Shown: positions 19,935 through 29,785, counted from the stretch's first letter. The stretch is 64,000 nt of DNA from Brenneria izbisi (GCF_025840185.1 NZ_JAMPJU010000015.1:22614-86613), one strand, 5' to 3'. The notes: a model not told the origin generated them from the sequence alone. Translations and numbers: made by a program.

Positions 19935-20256
19935 GCAAGAAAACTCCTAACTGATTTTTAACGATATTTTATATAAATCCATACATCAATCACATCCAGA
20001 TTCATAAAAATCTTTGATGTAATCAGTAAATGATTTATATCTTAAATCTATTTAATAAAAAAAATAAAACATTAAATACAATGGGATAAAAAACCCAACA
20101 GCATGATTAATAAATAAAAAACTTAGCGACTTCGGATAATTGAGATAACTCTCATCATGTTATCTGGGAGTTATCTTAAATAAAAAGCACCCCATTGTAC
20201 GATGAAAAAAAACAAGATACTCTGATTCAAGTTAATATACAGAGAGGGTGAAGGAT
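19935..20256. other. AT-rich intergenic region with a hairpin
   Basis: 322 very A+T-rich bases between yecM and the 39-codon gene. They contain an inverted repeat with a 9-bp stem (20143-20151 with 20168-20176, AGATAACTC type) and no U-run. I see no other gene. The hairpin may belong to the 5' leader of the small membrane-peptide transcript or to a small RNA; neither is established. Confidence 0.5.
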
Positions 20257-20376
20257 ATGATTTTGTTAATTATTTCAATATTGCTGGTGATAATTGCAGC
20301 ATATGCGATTTTTCGTCACTTTAAAACTAGAAATGAGCTTAAAATCGGCGCCAATCCTCGCAGCCGAAAACGTTAA
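20257..20376 (+). CDS. Small single-span membrane protein, 39 aa
   Basis: A 39-codon gene (MILLIISILLVIIAAYAIF, then a basic tail ending in NPRSRKR). GAAGGA sits 3 bases before the ATG, within a strong purine-rich stretch. One hydrophobic helix (about 2-19) and a positively charged C-terminus predict a single-span inner-membrane peptide with the tail in the cytoplasm. Family not recognised. It lies between yecM and argS, in the argS direction, about 190 bases upstream of argS. Confidence 0.7.
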   Translation: MILLIISILLVIIAAYAIFRHFKTRNELKIGANPRSRKR

Positions 20377-20502
20377 ATAAATAATTAATTATTCTGCCGC
20401 ATTCCGTTCCACACTAATAAAGATAATCCACTTTTTAACTTCCCTATCATCCGTTTTCCACTTCATTGTGAGCCTGTCATGTTCTGCTGCCAATACGCCC
20501 GT

Positions 20503-20531
20503 TTGCTGACTCATAAAGGCAAATATGGTAT
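20503..20531 (+). promoter_or_regulatory. Predicted promoter for argS
   Basis: TTGCTG at 20503-20508 and TGGTAT at 20526-20531 with a 17-bp spacer, just before the argS start. The -10 is weak; TATAAG at 20529-20534 is an alternative with a longer spacer. Confidence 0.45.
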
Positions 20532-20565
20532 AAGCAGGGCTTGGTTTTTTATTTAAGGTAACCCG

Positions 20566-22296
20566 GTGAATATTCAGGCTCTTCTCTCCGAAAAAGTCAG
20601 TCAGGCCTTGGCCGCGGCGGGTGCGCCGCTCAACAGCGAAGCGCAAGTTCGTCAGTCCGCAAAAGCACAGTTTGGCGATTACCAAGCGAATGGTGTTATG
20701 GTTGTGGCAAAGACACTTGGCATGCCCCCACGCCAGTTGGCGGAAAAGGTGCTCCAGCATTTAACGCTGGATGGCATTGCCGCGAAAACAGAAATCGCAG
20801 GCCCAGGTTTTATCAACATTTTTCTTGATAAACGATGGGTCGCCGGTCAGGTAGAGAACGTGCTGAACGCGCCAAAACTTGGGGTCGCCCCGGTTAAGCC
20901 GCAAACCATTGTTATCGACTATTCCGCGCCCAACGTGGCCAAAGAGATGCACGTCGGTCACCTGCGCTCCACCATCATCGGTGACGCGGCTGTCCGCACA
21001 TTGACGTTTCTCGGCCATAATGTGATTCGCGCCAACCACGTCGGCGACTGGGGTACGCAGTTCGGTATGTTAATCGCCTATCTTGAGAAAGTGCAGAATG
21101 AAAACGCCAGCGAGATGGATCTGTCGGATCTTGAGGCATTCTATCGTGAAGCGAAAAAACACTATGACGAAGAGGCCGAATTTGCCGAGCGCGCGCGCGG
21201 CTACGTGGTAAAACTTCAGGGCGGCGATGAGTATTGCCGTCAGATGTGGCGCAAGCTCGTCGATATCACCATGACGCAGAACCAGCTTAATTATGAGCGT
21301 CTCAATGTCACGTTGACCAAAGACGATGTGATGGGTGAAAGCCTGTACAACAGCCTGTTGCCAGACATTGTGGCTGATCTTAAAGCGAAAGGTCTGGCGG
21401 TTGAAAGCGAAGGCGCGACAGTCGTATTTCTTGATGAATTTAAAAACAAGGAAGGCGAACCGATGGGCGTCATCATCCAGAAAAAAGATGGCGGCTACCT
21501 TTACACCACCACAGATATCGCCTGCGCGAAATATCGCTACGAAACGCTGCATGCCGATCGTGTGCTCTACTATATCGATTCCCGTCAGCACCAGCACTTG
21601 ATGCAAGCCTGGGCCATTGTGCGTAAAGCCGGTTATGTTCCCGACAGCGTCAGCCTGGAGCATCACATGTTCGGCATGATGCTGGGGAAAGACGGCAAAC
21701 CGTTTAAAACGCGTGCCGGCGGCACCATCAAGCTGGTTGATTTGCTGGATGAAGCCTATGAGCGAGCCTACAAGCTTATCGCCGCCAAAAACCCGGAGAT
21801 GTCCGCGGATGAGTTAAGCGCACTGGCGAATGTGGTTTCCATCGGCGCCATCAAATATGCCGACCTGTCGAAAAGCCGTACCACCGATTACGTGTTTGAC
21901 TGGGACAACATGCTGGCATTCGAAGGCAACACCGCCCCTTATATGCAATACGCCTATACTCGCGTGGCATCGATCTTTAAACGCGCTGGTGTGCAGGAAG
22001 CGGCGTTGACTCAGCCCGTACAACTGACCGAAGATCGCGAATTGGCGCTGGCAACTCGTTTACTACAATTTGAAGAGACGATCACCACCGTGGCGCGTGA
22101 GGGGACGCCGCACGTCATGTGCGCCTATCTTTACGATGTGGCGGGTCTGTTCTCCGGCTTCTATGAGCATTGTCCGATCCTGAATGCGGAGAATGAGGAT
22201 GTCCGTCAGAGCCGCCTTAAACTTGCGTTGCTGACCGCCAAAACGCTCAAACAAGGTCTGGATACATTGGGTATCGAAACGGTCGAGAAGATGTAA
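20566..22296 (+). CDS. argS: Arginine--tRNA ligase
   Basis: Class I synthetase of 576 residues (E. coli 577), cytosolic. The HIGH motif reads HVGH within [14 protein letters not shown], and the C-terminal helical anticodon domain is present (LLQFEETI through to the end). ArgRS enzymes often lack a standard KMSKS; here the [15 protein letters not shown] region takes that place. The start codon is GTG at 20566, preceded by TAAGGT; the next residues [10 protein letters not shown] match the E. coli N-terminus exactly. Confidence 0.98.
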   Translation: MNIQALLSEKVSQALAAAGAPLNSEAQVRQSAKAQFGDYQANGVMVVAKTLGMPPRQLAEKVLQHLTLDGIAAKTEIAGPGFINIFLDKRWVAGQVENVLNAPKLGVAPVKPQTIVIDYSAPNVAKEMHVGHLRSTIIGDAAVRTLTFLGHNVIRANHVGDWGTQFGMLIAYLEKVQNENASEMDLSDLEAFYREAKKHYDEEAEFAERARGYVVKLQGGDEYCRQMWRKLVDITMTQNQLNYERLNVTLTKDDVMGESLYNSLLPDIVADLKAKGLAVESEGATVVFLDEFKNKEGEPMGVIIQKKDGGYLYTTTDIACAKYRYETLHADRVLYYIDSRQHQHLMQAWAIVRKAGYVPDSVSLEHHMFGMMLGKDGKPFKTRAGGTIKLVDLLDEAYERAYKLIAAKNPEMSADELSALANVVSIGAIKYADLSKSRTTDYVFDWDNMLAFEGNTAPYMQYAYTRVASIFKRAGVQEAALTQPVQLTEDRELALATRLLQFEETITTVAREGTPHVMCAYLYDVAGLFSGFYEHCPILNAENEDVRQSRLKLALLTAKTLKQGLDTLGIETVEKM

Positions 22297-22320
22297 CGCC
22301 TGATTGTCCGGCATTACACA

Positions 22321-22353
22321 GCAAACGCCATTGGCACAGCCAATGGCGTTTGC
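22321..22353. terminator. Strong bidirectional hairpin between argS and murJ
   Basis: A 15-bp perfect stem (22321-22335 with 22339-22353) with a 3-base loop, between the convergent argS and murJ stops. Only short T stretches flank it, but the position and strength indicate a shared terminator. Confidence 0.8.
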
Positions 22354-22365
22354 TTATGCGGCGTT

Positions 22366-23904
22366 TCAGCCAGCACTATGTCGGGCAAAATCCCGCGGAC
22401 GAAAGCCTAACAGCGCCAGCGTAACGAAGTACGCGCCCGCCCCTGCAACCACCATGACCATCAGACGTGCTATGCGATGCGTCATGCTGCCGATATCCCA
22501 AGCCGGCATCCACCACAACAGGCCAATCAGCACCAGCGCCATCACCACGACCGCCACGCCCAGTTTTAGCAGAAAAGGCGTCCAACCTGGCTGCGGATGA
22601 AAAATATCCTGCTTACGCAACTGCCAGAACAACAAGCCCGCATTGATACAGGACGCCAACCCGATAGACAGCGCCAACCCCGCGTGCTGCAACGGCCCGA
22701 TGAAAATCAGGTTCATGATCTGCGTCAGAATCAACGTGACGATCGCAATTTTCACCGGCGTTTTGATATCCTGCCGTGAGTAAAAACCAGGCACCAGAAC
22801 CTTGACGACGATCAACCCCATCAGCCCCACCGAATAGGCAATCAGCGCGCGCTGCGTCATCGCCGCATCAAAGGCGTTAAATTCGCCGTACTGAAACAGC
22901 GACACGGTTAATGGCTGCGCCAAAATGCCTAACGCCACCGCACTCGGCAACGCCAGAACAAAGCACAGCCGCAATCCCCAATCCATCAAGCGCGAATACT
23001 CATCAACGTTGCCGCTGGCAAAGCTTTTCGCCAATGAAGGCAGCAGGATGGTGCCCAGCGCCACCCCCAGCACCCCGGAAGGAAACTCCATCAACCTGTC
23101 GGCGTAATACATCCACGACACCGAACCTTCAACCAGAAAGGAGGCGAAAATAGTGTTGATGATCAGTGAGATCTGGCTGACAGAGACGCCAAGGATAGCT
23201 GGCCCCATCAGCCTCATCACCCGCCAGACGCCTGGCTCGCGCCACTTAATACGCGGCAACACCAGCATGCCAATCTTTTTCAGATAGGGTAGTTGGTAGC
23301 CCAACTGGAGCAGGCCGCCAACCAGCACGGCCCACGCCAGCGCCATGACCGGCGGATTGAAATAGGGCGCGGCAAACAGCGAAAAACCGATCATGCTGAC
23401 ATTGAGCAGCGTGGGAGCAAACGCCGGTACGGAGAAACGGTTCCAGTTATTCAGTACCGAGCCCGCCATCGACGCCAGCGAAATCAGCAAGATGTAAGGG
23501 AACGTCACGCGCAGCAGCGCGGTGGTCAGTTCAAAACGCTCCGGCGTGGCGGCGAAACCGGGCGCGGTCACCATAATCACCCAGGGCGCGGCCAGCATGC
23601 CGGCGATGGTCACCAATGCCAGCGCCAGCGTCAACATACCGGAGACATAGGCAAGAAAGGTACGCGTCGCTTCTTCACCCTGCTGACTCTTGTACTCCGC
23701 CAAAATAGGGATAAAAGCCTGGGAAAATGCCCCTTCGGCAAAAATGCGCCGCAGCAGATTGGGCAGTTTAAATGCAATAAAGAAGGAGTCCGCCACCATG
23801 CCAGCCCCGAAAACGCGGGCGATAATGGCATCACGCACAAAACCTAAAATGCGTGACAGCATGGTCATGGCGCTGACGGCGCTCAGTGATTTAAGTAAAT
23901 TCAT
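22366..23904 (-). CDS. murJ: Lipid II flippase MurJ
   Basis: Integral membrane protein of 512 residues (E. coli 511) with about 14 transmembrane helices; it flips lipid II to the periplasmic face for peptidoglycan synthesis and is essential in E. coli. Conserved blocks include [60 protein letters not shown] and APYFNPPV. The ATG at 23904 (MNLLKS) matches the E. coli start; an in-frame upstream extension has no family counterpart and no good ribosome site. In E. coli yceH and mviM lie between rimJ and murJ; here only a stub of yceH remains. Confidence 0.97.
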   Translation of the reverse strand: MNLLKSLSAVSAMTMLSRILGFVRDAIIARVFGAGMVADSFFIAFKLPNLLRRIFAEGAFSQAFIPILAEYKSQQGEEATRTFLAYVSGMLTLALALVTIAGMLAAPWVIMVTAPGFAATPERFELTTALLRVTFPYILLISLASMAGSVLNNWNRFSVPAFAPTLLNVSMIGFSLFAAPYFNPPVMALAWAVLVGGLLQLGYQLPYLKKIGMLVLPRIKWREPGVWRVMRLMGPAILGVSVSQISLIINTIFASFLVEGSVSWMYYADRLMEFPSGVLGVALGTILLPSLAKSFASGNVDEYSRLMDWGLRLCFVLALPSAVALGILAQPLTVSLFQYGEFNAFDAAMTQRALIAYSVGLMGLIVVKVLVPGFYSRQDIKTPVKIAIVTLILTQIMNLIFIGPLQHAGLALSIGLASCINAGLLFWQLRKQDIFHPQPGWTPFLLKLGVAVVVMALVLIGLLWWMPAWDIGSMTHRIARLMVMVVAGAGAYFVTLALLGFRPRDFARHSAG

Positions 23905-24042
23905 CCGATTAATTCTGAAATGTCCGAGGACGATTATTGACCACGTTGGGATCATCCTGATTGCGGGATCCGGTTAGTCTACGCATTGCGCGTGTAATAG
24001 CTACCGAACATTGTAACCATCGCTGAATATTTCAGCTTTTTC

Positions 24043-24150
24043 TCAGCATTCTCTTCGATCGTTCGTAACGCGTTTCCCCAGCGGTGGCGGCCGCTCTTCC
24101 AACAGACAGCCAATCACGCTGGCTGCTGGTACACATGGCTGATATTTCAT
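24043..24150 (-). pseudogene. yceH: Truncated remnant of yceH
   Basis: An open frame of 35 codons starts 10 bases after the rimJ stop, with AAGGA in front, exactly where yceH starts in E. coli. Residues 1-18 (MKYQPCVPAASVIGCLLE) align without gaps to the YceH N-terminus (MKYQ and VIGCLLE at identical positions). The rest (ERPPPLGKRVTNDR) does not match and stops at TGA 24043-24045, so about 180 codons are lost. YceH is a winged-helix protein (DUF480) of unclear role. The following gene mviM is also absent. The stub is probably a deletion scar. Residues 5-8 also differ from E. coli, which suggests drift after inactivation. Confidence 0.75.
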
Positions 24151-24159
24151 CATTATTCC

Positions 24160-24744
24160 TTAACGCTGCGGTATCCACTCATGGTTGATCAGTACGGTCA
24201 AAACATGATCCTGCCATTTGCCGTCAATCAACAGATAGTCTTTCGCGTAACCTTCGCGTTCGAACCCCAGCCTGACCAGCAAATTACCGCTACGATGATT
24301 ATGCGGCATATGGTTAGCCATGATCCTGTGCATATGCTGGTGGCGCTGCATGTAACGTAACGCGGGTTTCAGCGCCTCATACATCAGCCCCTGCCCTTGC
24401 CATTTTTGCCCCAGCGAGTAGCCAAGATAGCAGGCATGAAATGCGCCGCGCAGCACGTTGCTAAAATTAGCCACGCCCATGACCTCATTTTCATTGGGGT
24501 CCAGCAGCAAAAAATAGTAGGCGCTGCCCTGTTTATGCATATCGTTGATGACACTCAGCCGCGCCTGCCAGCCGGACGGGTAGCAATGGCTGACATCACG
24601 CACCGGTTCCCAGGGCCTGAGAAAATCACGATTTTCCGCATAGTACTCAGCCAGCCGCCATGCATCACGCTCATGAGCTAAACGCACCACTAACCGATCG
24701 GTGACTAAATGAACTTTTGCTGGCATAGAACGATAGCCAAACAT
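24160..24744 (-). CDS. rimJ: Ribosomal protein uS5 alanine N-acetyltransferase RimJ
   Basis: GNAT-family acetyltransferase of 194 residues, the E. coli length, which acetylates the N-terminal alanine of ribosomal protein S5. Conserved blocks: [66 protein letters not shown] and [11 protein letters not shown], the last two in the acetyl-CoA binding core. The ATG at 24744 is preferred over an upstream in-frame TTG, because that codon overlaps the Shine-Dalgarno GGGGAAGGA. Divergent from mdtH. Confidence 0.96.
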   Translation of the reverse strand: MFGYRSMPAKVHLVTDRLVVRLAHERDAWRLAEYYAENRDFLRPWEPVRDVSHCYPSGWQARLSVINDMHKQGSAYYFLLLDPNENEVMGVANFSNVLRGAFHACYLGYSLGQKWQGQGLMYEALKPALRYMQRHQHMHRIMANHMPHNHRSGNLLVRLGFEREGYAKDYLLIDGKWQDHVLTVLINHEWIPQR

Positions 24745-25051
24745 TCCTTCCCCCAAATAGCCGTTGCTTCGATAAGTAAAATTTATCGGGGTTAAAACAA
24801 ATATTTTCTGACAGCAGAAAATACCGCATATGACTGATGATACTCACTATAACCGCATAAATTCTCTGGCGTAAAATCTCCATCGCCGAGTTATTGTCCA
24901 ATCGAATCGGTAAAATTATTTTTTATGCTGAAAGTGCTACTCAGATAACGTTCCGTCGATAAAAAAATATTATCTATTAACGGGCTATCCCAAATAGGAA
25001 ATAGGGTACAAAATAATCACGTCGGTTATTTTTCCTTTTTTGTGGTGATAC
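24745..25051. other. Divergent rimJ/mdtH intergenic region
   Basis: 307 A+T-rich bases between two divergent genes, expected to hold both promoters. A small perfect hairpin (24803-24810 with 24815-24822) lies on the rimJ side, in its likely leader. I find no gene and cannot pick a convincing promoter for either side. Confidence 0.4.
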
Positions 25052-26257
25052 ATGCCGCTGATGTCGCGAGCTCGGAGTCTGGGCAAATATTTTTTATTGC
25101 TGGATAATATGCTGGTGGTTCTGGGGTTTTTCGTTGTTTTTCCCCTTATTTCCATTCGTTTTGTCGATCAGCTTGGCTGGGCGGCATTGTTAGTCGGTAT
25201 TGCGCTGGGGTTGCGCCAGTTGATTCAACAAGGGCTGGGCATTTTCGGCGGTGCCATTGCCGACCGTTTCGGCGCCAGGCCGATGATCGCCGCGGGAATG
25301 TTGTTACGCGCCGTCAGTTTCATTTTCATGGCGATTGCCGATGAACCCTGGCTCTTGTGGCTCTCCTGCCTCCTGTCAGGTTTGGGCGGAACGCTTTTCG
25401 ATCCGCCACGCACCGCGCTGGTCATCAAACTGGTTCGTCCGCATGAACGTGGTCGATTTTACTCCCTGCTGATGGTGCAGGACAGTGCGGGTGCGGTGAT
25501 CGGCGCCCTGCTCGGCAGTTGGCTGCTTCAGTACGACTTCGAAATCGTCTGCTGGGTGGGCGCGGTGATCTTCGTCCTGGCGGCCCTGGTGAATCTGTGG
25601 TTGTTGCCCGCATACCGTATCTCGACGGTTAAAACCCCTATTCTGGAAGGCATGACGCGCGTTATTCGCGATCGGCGCTTCCTGACCTATGTGCTGACCC
25701 TGACCGGTTATTATATGTTGGCGACGCAGGTGCTGTTGATGTTGCCTCTGATGGTGAATGAAATCGCCGGCACCCCCAGCGCGGTAAAATGGATGTATGC
25801 GATTGAAGCGATGCTATCGCTAACACTGCTCTACCCCCTCGCACGCTGGAGCGAAAAACGTTTCCGGCTGGAACAACGCCTGATGGCCGGTCTGTTTCTC
25901 ATGTCAATGAGTATGTTCCCGATCGGCCTGACCAGCGGTTTGCAAACGTTGCTGATGCTCATCAGCCTGTTTTATCTCGGCGCCATCATTGCAGAGCCCG
26001 CGCGTGAAACACTGAGCGCGTCACTGGCCGATGCCCGCGCCAGAGGCAGTTATATGGGATTCAGTCGTCTTGGGCTGGCGCTGGGCGGCATGATTGGCTA
26101 TAGCGGCGGTGGCTGGCTGTTTGATGCCGGGCATGCCCTGAATCAGCCGGAGCTCCCCTGGTTTATGCTGGGCGCCATTGGTTTTCTCACGCTGGCCGTG
26201 CTTCACTGGCAGTTCAATCAACGCCGCATCGAACCGGCGATGTTGAGTGGCCGCTAG
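25052..26257 (+). CDS. mdtH: MFS multidrug efflux transporter MdtH
   Basis: Major facilitator superfamily exporter of 401 residues (E. coli 402) with 12 predicted membrane helices; in E. coli overexpression raises resistance to some fluoroquinolones. The MFS signature between helices 2 and 3 is [12 protein letters not shown], and [39 protein letters not shown] and [35 protein letters not shown] blocks are nearly identical to MdtH. The N-terminus to LGKYFLL aligns in length with E. coli, supporting the ATG at 25052. Confidence 0.97.
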   Translation: MPLMSRARSLGKYFLLLDNMLVVLGFFVVFPLISIRFVDQLGWAALLVGIALGLRQLIQQGLGIFGGAIADRFGARPMIAAGMLLRAVSFIFMAIADEPWLLWLSCLLSGLGGTLFDPPRTALVIKLVRPHERGRFYSLLMVQDSAGAVIGALLGSWLLQYDFEIVCWVGAVIFVLAALVNLWLLPAYRISTVKTPILEGMTRVIRDRRFLTYVLTLTGYYMLATQVLLMLPLMVNEIAGTPSAVKWMYAIEAMLSLTLLYPLARWSEKRFRLEQRLMAGLFLMSMSMFPIGLTSGLQTLLMLISLFYLGAIIAEPARETLSASLADARARGSYMGFSRLGLALGGMIGYSGGGWLFDAGHALNQPELPWFMLGAIGFLTLAVLHWQFNQRRIEPAMLSGR

Positions 26258-26263
26258 ATTTTG

Positions 26264-26296
26264 GCTTTACCGATGATTTGATCTCACCGGTAAAGC
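26264..26296 (+). terminator. Hairpin after mdtH
   Basis: A 9-bp perfect stem (26264-26272 with 26288-26296), 15-base loop, starting 6 bases past the mdtH stop. It lacks a U-run, so termination may be weak or factor-dependent. Confidence 0.55.
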
Positions 26297-26495
26297 ACTC
26301 CATACTTTCCCAATACATTCAAATAATTGTTATCGATTATTTGTGGCGTATATGCCCGGCCGCATTTGCGGCCATTGCCTTATACCCCGCGTCGTGATGT
26401 GACATTCTGTCGGTGTTGCGCGTACGCCAGCCATGCGCAAACATGCCGCCACATCGCAGACAACGGGTACATCAGTGAACCAAAGGATAACAAGT

Positions 26496-27143
26496 ATGAA
26501 GTTATATATTTACGATCACTGCCCCTTTTGTGTAAAAGCCCGGATGATTTTCGGCCTGAAGAATATCCCTGTTGAACTGCAAATATTAGCCAATGATGAT
26601 GAGGCGACGCCCAAGAAAATGATTGGCGAAAAAATGGTGCCGATCCTGCAAAAAGACGATGGCAGCTTCATGCCGGAAAGTATGGATATTGTTCATTTCA
26701 TCGATAATTATGACCAGAAACCGCTTCTGACCGGACCGACCAATCCGGCAATCGACGCCTGGTTGCGCAAAGTATCCGATTATACGACACGTCTGATTAT
26801 TCCGCGTTTTGCTCAGGCGGCATTCGAGGAGTTTGCCGCGGCTTCCGCCCGTCAGTATTTCATCAGCAAAAAAGAAGCCCAGATAGGCAGTTTTGCGGAA
26901 CACCTTGACCATTCACCCGGTTTGATTAAAAAGCTGAATAACGACTTACAGGAACTGGACCCGCTGATCGTTCGATCCAATGGCTGCAATGGCGAACTGT
27001 CGACGGACGATATCCATCTGTTCCCGCTGCTGCGCTCCTTGTCGATTGTCGCTGGCGTCACGCCGCCGTCACGGGTTACCGCCTACCGCGACAATATGGC
27101 CAAACAGACTCAGATCACCTTGCTGAGCAGTCTGGCGCAATAA
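26496..27143 (+). CDS. grxB: Glutaredoxin 2
   Basis: Protein of 215 residues, the E. coli Grx2 length; an atypical glutaredoxin with a glutathione-S-transferase fold. The redox motif CPFC is at residues 9-12 (YDHCPFCVKAR), the cis-Pro region is KMVPIL, and PESMDIVHFID is the glutathione site. The C-terminal helical domain runs from about residue 85. It reduces disulfides with glutathione in the cytosol. The ATG at 26496 was set by the E. coli start; AAAGGATAAC precedes it. Confidence 0.97.
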   Translation: MKLYIYDHCPFCVKARMIFGLKNIPVELQILANDDEATPKKMIGEKMVPILQKDDGSFMPESMDIVHFIDNYDQKPLLTGPTNPAIDAWLRKVSDYTTRLIIPRFAQAAFEEFAAASARQYFISKKEAQIGSFAEHLDHSPGLIKKLNNDLQELDPLIVRSNGCNGELSTDDIHLFPLLRSLSIVAGVTPPSRVTAYRDNMAKQTQITLLSSLAQ

Positions 27144-27169
27144 ATCTTGATGCAATAAACCCTTGTTTT

Positions 27170-27190
27170 GCCGCTTCGCCATGAAGCGGC
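27170..27190 (+). terminator. Hairpin after grxB
   Basis: An 8-bp perfect GC-rich stem (27170-27177 with 27183-27190), 5-base loop, 27 bases past the grxB stop. It is followed by ATTCT rather than a run of U. Confidence 0.5.
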
Positions 27191-27356
27191 ATTCTCCGCG
27201 TCGCATAGGATAACGTTCACCAGTGCTCTGTCCGCGCGCGCCAGACACCTTATTTTCAGTGCTATCTGATTGGTCTGGCCGGGGTAAACATGCACGCTGT
27301 GCTTGCATGTGAATAACTGGATTACACACCAAAAAAACCTGATTGAGGTTAATGAA

Positions 27357-27920
27357 ATGAAGAAGTTAGGAATAGCGGCAATGGCATTGCTGCTTGTTTT
27401 TTCGCTAAGCGGTTGCAACAAACTGACGCAATACACACTGAGCGAACAGGAAGTGAACGAGTACCTGCAAAAACACAATGATTACAAAAAACAGTTGGGC
27501 GTTCCCGGCGTAGTGGATGCCAATATCGTGCTGACCGATTTAGCCAGTCAGATTGGCAGAGCCGAACCAGGGAAAATAACCCTATCAGGCAACGCCAAAG
27601 TGGACATCAGTTCGCTGCTCGGCAACCAGAACGCCGACCTGAAACTGACCCTGAAAGCCCAGCCGGTATTCGATAAAACCCAGGGTGCGATCTATCTCAA
27701 AGAGATGGAACTGGTGGATTACACCGTTCAGCCGGAAAAAATGCAGACAATGATAAAGACCTTAAGTCCTTATCTGGATCAATCGCTGAAAAGTTATTTT
27801 GATCAAAAGCCAGCTTACATTCTGAATGCGGATAACAGCACTACCGAAGCGCTAGCAAAGAAAATGGCTAAAGGCATTGAAATCAAACCGGGACAAATAG
27901 TCATTCTGTTCACCGACTAA
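27357..27920 (+). CDS. yceB: DUF1439 lipoprotein YceB
   Basis: Lipoprotein of 187 residues (E. coli 186) with a lipoprotein signal peptide ending in the lipobox LSGC, Cys20 being the lipidated residue. Asn at position +2 points to outer-membrane sorting. The mature part belongs to DUF1439, a lipid-binding tubular fold of unknown role. GAGG lies 9 bases before the ATG at 27357. The grxB-yceB neighbourhood is conserved with E. coli. It converges on ycdY. Confidence 0.93.
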   Translation: MKKLGIAAMALLLVFSLSGCNKLTQYTLSEQEVNEYLQKHNDYKKQLGVPGVVDANIVLTDLASQIGRAEPGKITLSGNAKVDISSLLGNQNADLKLTLKAQPVFDKTQGAIYLKEMELVDYTVQPEKMQTMIKTLSPYLDQSLKSYFDQKPAYILNADNSTTEALAKKMAKGIEIKPGQIVILFTD

Positions 27921-27936
27921 CCGCGCCCGTTCAACA

Positions 27937-27964
27937 GCGTTGGCGGCATGATTTCCGCCAGCGC
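27937..27964. terminator. Shared hairpin between yceB and ycdY
   Basis: A 10-bp GC-rich stem with one G-U pair (27937-27946 with 27955-27964) in the 60-base gap between two convergent stop codons. No long U-run; likely a bidirectional terminator. Confidence 0.55.
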
Positions 27965-27980
27965 CCATCCAATTTTCCGG

Positions 27981-28556
27981 CTATTCTTCGTTGTTATCCG
28001 CCGTGTTATTAACGTCTTCTTCCAACTCATCACGCATAGCATCCAACGCCTCACGGCAAACGACCGCCAGTGTGCGATAAAATGGCGTTACGGCATGGCT
28101 TTCCACCTTACCCAGAAAACGATGACTCCAGGGCAACAAATAATCATCAAACAAGGCGATCTGTGCCGCTGTTTCATCTTCCTGTGAGTGATCCTCCAGC
28201 CAGGATGCCGCCAGCAACAGCGCGCCAAAGTGATCGACCGCCCCGACATTCAACGGCATACCACGCGCCTGCAAAAAGCTGCGCACATCCGACTGTTCAT
28301 CATCAGTTTCATAGGCGGAACGCCAGGGCGGTACGGCGCAATTATCACCAATAAACAACGCCTGATAATCCGCTGCCATCGCTGTAAGATCGACGCCTTT
28401 TTCCAGCCGCTCCAGCAAGGACTCCTGATCCAGCGGCCAATGCTGCTGAAGTTTGCCCTCTTTAATGAGCGTGAGCACCGGCGCTAATACCGGATCTTGC
28501 GGCTGACGATAAAACAACGTGCCCAATATACGGCACACAATAGAAAACTCGTTCAT
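27981..28556 (-). CDS. ycdY: TorD-family chaperone YcdY
   Basis: All-helical chaperone of 191 residues in the TorD/DmsD family (E. coli YcdY 184). Matches include MNEFSIVCRILGTLFYRQPQDP, ADYQALFIGD and LLLAASWLEDHS. In E. coli YcdY is reported to assist zinc insertion into the phosphatase YcdX, and the pair affects swarming. It sits 32 bases downstream of ycdX on the same strand, which fits that job. The acidic C-terminal tail (EELEEDVNNTADNNEE) is longer than in E. coli. Confidence 0.94.
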   Translation of the reverse strand: MNEFSIVCRILGTLFYRQPQDPVLAPVLTLIKEGKLQQHWPLDQESLLERLEKGVDLTAMAADYQALFIGDNCAVPPWRSAYETDDEQSDVRSFLQARGMPLNVGAVDHFGALLLAASWLEDHSQEDETAAQIALFDDYLLPWSHRFLGKVESHAVTPFYRTLAVVCREALDAMRDELEEDVNNTADNNEE

Positions 28557-28588
28557 TCAAAAACCTGTTAATTATTTAAGTGACAATG

Positions 28589-29326
28589 TCACAAATCAGC
28601 TAACTCGGCGATTGCCGGTCTGCCTCGCTGTTCAAGAAAATCCAGCACTCGTCGGGGGCTTACGTTTAAAATCCGCGTCTGCGGAAAATTCACTTCCTGC
28701 AAAATACGTTCGCAGTGGGTGAAGTCTCCCAGAGAAAAGGCAATATGGGAATCAGAACCTAAAGAAAGTACCCCGCCGGCATCACGCACTGCTTCGGCAA
28801 TGGCACGACAATTCGGTTCGCTTCCCTGGCGGGAATGCATAAAGGATGAGTTATTGATCTCCAGCGCAACATGATATTTAGCGGCAGCTTCCGCGATAGC
28901 CCGAATGTCTACGGGGAATTTCGGGTTGCCGGGGTGACTAATGATATGCGCATCGCCATTCGCCATGGTAGCAATCATCGCTTCCGTATGGGTATCGCGA
29001 TCCTGAGGTGGAAAAACCGGTTCATGAAACCCGGCAATAATTAAATCGACCTGCTCCAACATCGGCCCGGTGCAATCAATCTCACCTTGCCTGTTTTTTA
29101 TATTGGCCTCGATGCCACGCAGAATACCCACACCATCAACCAACCGTGGCCAGACGCGCATATTCATAAAATGCCAATAGTGCGGCGCATCGGCCATATC
29201 CGGGCCATGATCTGTAATAGCGAACAGGCGAATATTTTTTTGCTGCGCCTCAGCGATATAGTCATGCAGCGTGCTATATGCGTGGGTACTGGCAACGGTA
29301 TGCATATGTAAATCGACGGGATACAT
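28589..29326 (-). CDS. ycdX: PHP-domain zinc phosphatase YcdX
   Basis: Metal-dependent phosphatase of 245 residues in the PHP family with a trinuclear zinc site. Ligands visible: H7 and H9 (DLHMHT), H15, the His of ITDHGPD, the Glu of GIEANIK, the His of AGFHEPVF, the His of ISHPGNP, and the SDSH motif near the C-terminus. All are intact. GGAGAAAAC precedes the ATG. First gene of the ycdX-ycdY pair. Confidence 0.95.
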   Translation of the reverse strand: MYPVDLHMHTVASTHAYSTLHDYIAEAQQKNIRLFAITDHGPDMADAPHYWHFMNMRVWPRLVDGVGILRGIEANIKNRQGEIDCTGPMLEQVDLIIAGFHEPVFPPQDRDTHTEAMIATMANGDAHIISHPGNPKFPVDIRAIAEAAAKYHVALEINNSSFMHSRQGSEPNCRAIAEAVRDAGGVLSLGSDSHIAFSLGDFTHCERILQEVNFPQTRILNVSPRRVLDFLEQRGRPAIAELADL

Positions 29327-29530
29327 GTTTTCTCCTGGTCAGCATTAAGTCAGCAGCATAACATTTTTAGCTTTATCACACCGCCGACAAAACAATTCAA
29401 TAACCCAAGATTAACACAATTAAAACATTGTTTATGGGAAGAGGTTAAACGATACAAACAGCGGAACTGGCGAGTAAAGCAACAAATTGCCTTAAGTTTA
29501 GCTAAACGCGCGCATTAGGGCAGAAGTTTG

Positions 29531-29559
29531 TTGACGCTGTTACGCAATTTCCCTACATT
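29531..29559 (+). promoter_or_regulatory. Promoter for tRNA-Ser
   Basis: TTGACG (29531-29536), 17-bp spacer, TACATT (29554-29559), followed by a G+C-rich discriminator (GCGCCGTCGCGG), the usual arrangement of growth-rate-controlled stable RNA promoters. Transcription would begin near 29567, about 25 bases before the tRNA. Confidence 0.72.
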
Positions 29560-29592
29560 AGCGCCGTCGCGGTATAACGTACTGCTGACGCC

Positions 29593-29682
29593 GGTGAGGT
29601 GTCCGAGAGGCTGAAGGAGCACGCCTGGAAAGTGTGTATACGTGAAAACGTATCGAGGGTTCGAATCCCTCCCTCACCGCCA
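29593..29682 (+). tRNA. tRNA-Ser (anticodon GGA)
   Basis: A 90-base class II tRNA with encoded CCA. The acceptor stem GGTGAGG pairs with CCTCACC, the anticodon loop CTGGAAA gives GGA (reads UCC/UCU), the long variable arm is TATACGTGAAAACGTATC-like, and the T-arm has GGTTCGAATCC. It is nearly identical to E. coli serW/serX. A strong terminator follows at once, so it is a single-tRNA unit. I see no repeat of its 3' end downstream, hence no sign of an integrated element. Confidence 0.98.
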
Positions 29683-29689
29683 TATAGCG

Positions 29690-29731
29690 AAAAGAAAATG
29701 CCCTTGACTCACGTCCAGGGCATTTTCTTTT
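29690..29731 (+). terminator. Terminator after tRNA-Ser
   Basis: A 15-bp perfect stem (29690-29704 with 29717-29731) whose right arm ends in a T-rich stretch (ATTTTCTTTT). It begins 8 bases after the tRNA. Confidence 0.85.
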
Positions 29732-29785
29732 AGACGTAGTGAGACAGTAGTGAGTCCGTATCCCGCGCCCTGCCCGACGTACTAT

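Noticed and set aside
29496..29507. Perfect 12-base palindrome GTTTAGCTAAAC upstream of tRNA-Ser
   Set aside because: Short, AT-rich and not placed as a known operator; could be chance.
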